From NCBI GenBank assembly GCA_017629835.1, contig JAGBWK010000045.1, positions 1-63,569 on the forward strand: 63,569 nt of DNA, in the 5' to 3' direction. Below the pieces are notes generated by a model that was not told where the DNA came from, did not search any database, and saw nothing but the letters and a program-made list of their open reading frames with translations. The DNA comes from Muribaculaceae bacterium (GTDB taxonomy: Bacteria > Bacteroidota > Bacteroidia > Bacteroidales > Muribaculaceae). Of this stretch, positions 63,158 through 63,569 are shown in pieces (the stretch's first letter is position 1; each line of letters begins with the position of its first letter). Made by a program: the position numbers and the translations under genes.

Positions 63158-63569
63158 TTATTTTACAAATCGATTGATAATGGACGCAATGACACGGGCA
63201 TCATCGAGCGATGTGCATTGCGATATGGGTAGCGACACTTCCTGCGAGGCTATCTGCTCTGTGATTGGAAGTGGAGCATGGGAAATGTCGCACAGTGCAG
63301 GCTGACGATGAGGAGGAGTTGCATAATGAATGTCGGTGCGTACGCCATTATCAGCCAAATATTGGATGAATTCGTCACGAGAATCGGCCAACACTGGATA
63401 TTGATGCCATACGTTGTCGTCGCCACCGAGCAAAGGTTTGCGGATTAGCGGATTGGAGATTTCAGCATCGTAGATGCGTGCAAGCGCACGTCGGTGGGCG
63501 TTGACCTGCTTAAGGTCAGCAATCTTGACGTTCAGAACAGCTGCTTGAATCGGGTCGAGACGACAGTTG
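63158..63569 (-). CDS. DegT/DnrJ/EryC1/StrS-family aminotransferase, C-terminal part
   Basis: PLP-dependent sugar aminotransferase cut by the window edge; about 136 C-terminal residues are visible and the frame is open to 63569. The fold is recognised by NCRLDPIQAAVLNVKIADL at the cut, then NVWHQYPVLADSRDEFIQYLADNGVRTDIHYATPPH and SLPISQCTSLDDARVIASII. These enzymes aminate keto-sugar nucleotides for surface polysaccharide or antigen synthesis. The catalytic Lys lies outside the window. Confidence 0.88.
   Translation of the reverse strand, partial: NCRLDPIQAAVLNVKIADLKQVNAHRRALARIYDAEISNPLIRKPLLGGDDNVWHQYPVLADSRDEFIQYLADNGVRTDIHYATPPHRQPALCDISHAPLPITEQIASQEVSLPISQCTSLDDARVIASIINRFVK

Noticed and set aside
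1..63569. tRNA or rRNA genes, integrases, transposases and reverse transcriptases
   Set aside because: None was seen on either strand in the gaps or among the proteins; this was a reading by eye, so a small tRNA-like element cannot be fully excluded.

Overview
The window is a chromosomal stretch of a Bacteroidales bacterium (Bacteroidota). Support comes from the -7 boxes of TAnnTTTG type with an upstream TTTG, the lack of Shine-Dalgarno sequences, many SusC/BtuB-, PorT- and GldK-type proteins, and a complete core gene set of the type IX secretion system (T9SS). A T9SS-positive gut lineage such as Muribaculaceae, or a Porphyromonas/Barnesiella relative, fits best; this is inferred from gene content, not from a marker-gene search. 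Most of the window is ordinary core genome and no phage, transposon or plasmid module was seen.

Layout. 0.4-4.1 kb: hisS, an outer-membrane barrel, an orphan HsdR-N nuclease-fold protein and holA. 4.2-7.2 kb: two NSS transporters flanking a small single-span protein. 7.3-15 kb: dipeptidyl peptidase III, an rRNA methyltransferase and the rseP-dxr-typA cluster. 15.1-24.2 kb: a degenerate LytM protein facing a frameshifted LysM/periplasmic-binding gene and a PorT-family barrel, then ybaK, aroC, a radical SAM protein and a large secreted metallophosphoesterase. 24.3-28.2 kb: ilvC, a repeat cluster, rng with a structured leader, a 29-residue basic protein and HU. 28.3-32.7 kb: a HAD nucleotidase and a cobalamin-riboswitch-controlled BtuG-BtuB-like uptake pair. 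32.9-39.4 kb: a PurF-like protein without the catalytic cysteine, a T9SS type B cargo protein, dxs and trkA. 39.5-45 kb: GNAT, uxuA, an SDR and a BtuFCD-like ABC importer. 45.2-48.8 kb: a candidate small RNA, repeats, and a two-gene operon of a vWA/SUMF1 protein whose C-terminus looks like the variable region of a diversity-generating retroelement target, plus a T9SS cargo protein. 48.9-52.6 kb: YjbQ, a TPR protein, a histidine-phosphatase homologue with an altered active site, and a lipid kinase fused to a secreted domain. 52.7-59.8 kb: porT-porP-gldK-gldL-gldM-gldN. 59.9-63.6 kb: thioredoxin-fold protein, tpx, an AraC regulator, DUF4491 and a truncated DegT-family aminotransferase.

How it fits together. 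The T9SS operon supplies the motor, outer-membrane ring and accessory barrels. At least three genes here encode likely cargo with C-terminal sorting domains (the metallophosphoesterase, the CHU_C protein and the 164-residue protein). BtuG-BtuB and the BtuFCD-like importer together could move corrinoid from the surface to the cytoplasm, but only the first pair carries a visible riboswitch. Four copies or part-copies of a hairpin-rich dispersed repeat lie between genes. The most interesting leads are the retroelement-target-like C-terminus near 45.6 kb, the kinase/secreted-domain fusion near 51.6 kb, the PurF-like and phosphatase-like proteins with replaced catalytic residues, and the small RNA candidate at 45.2 kb.
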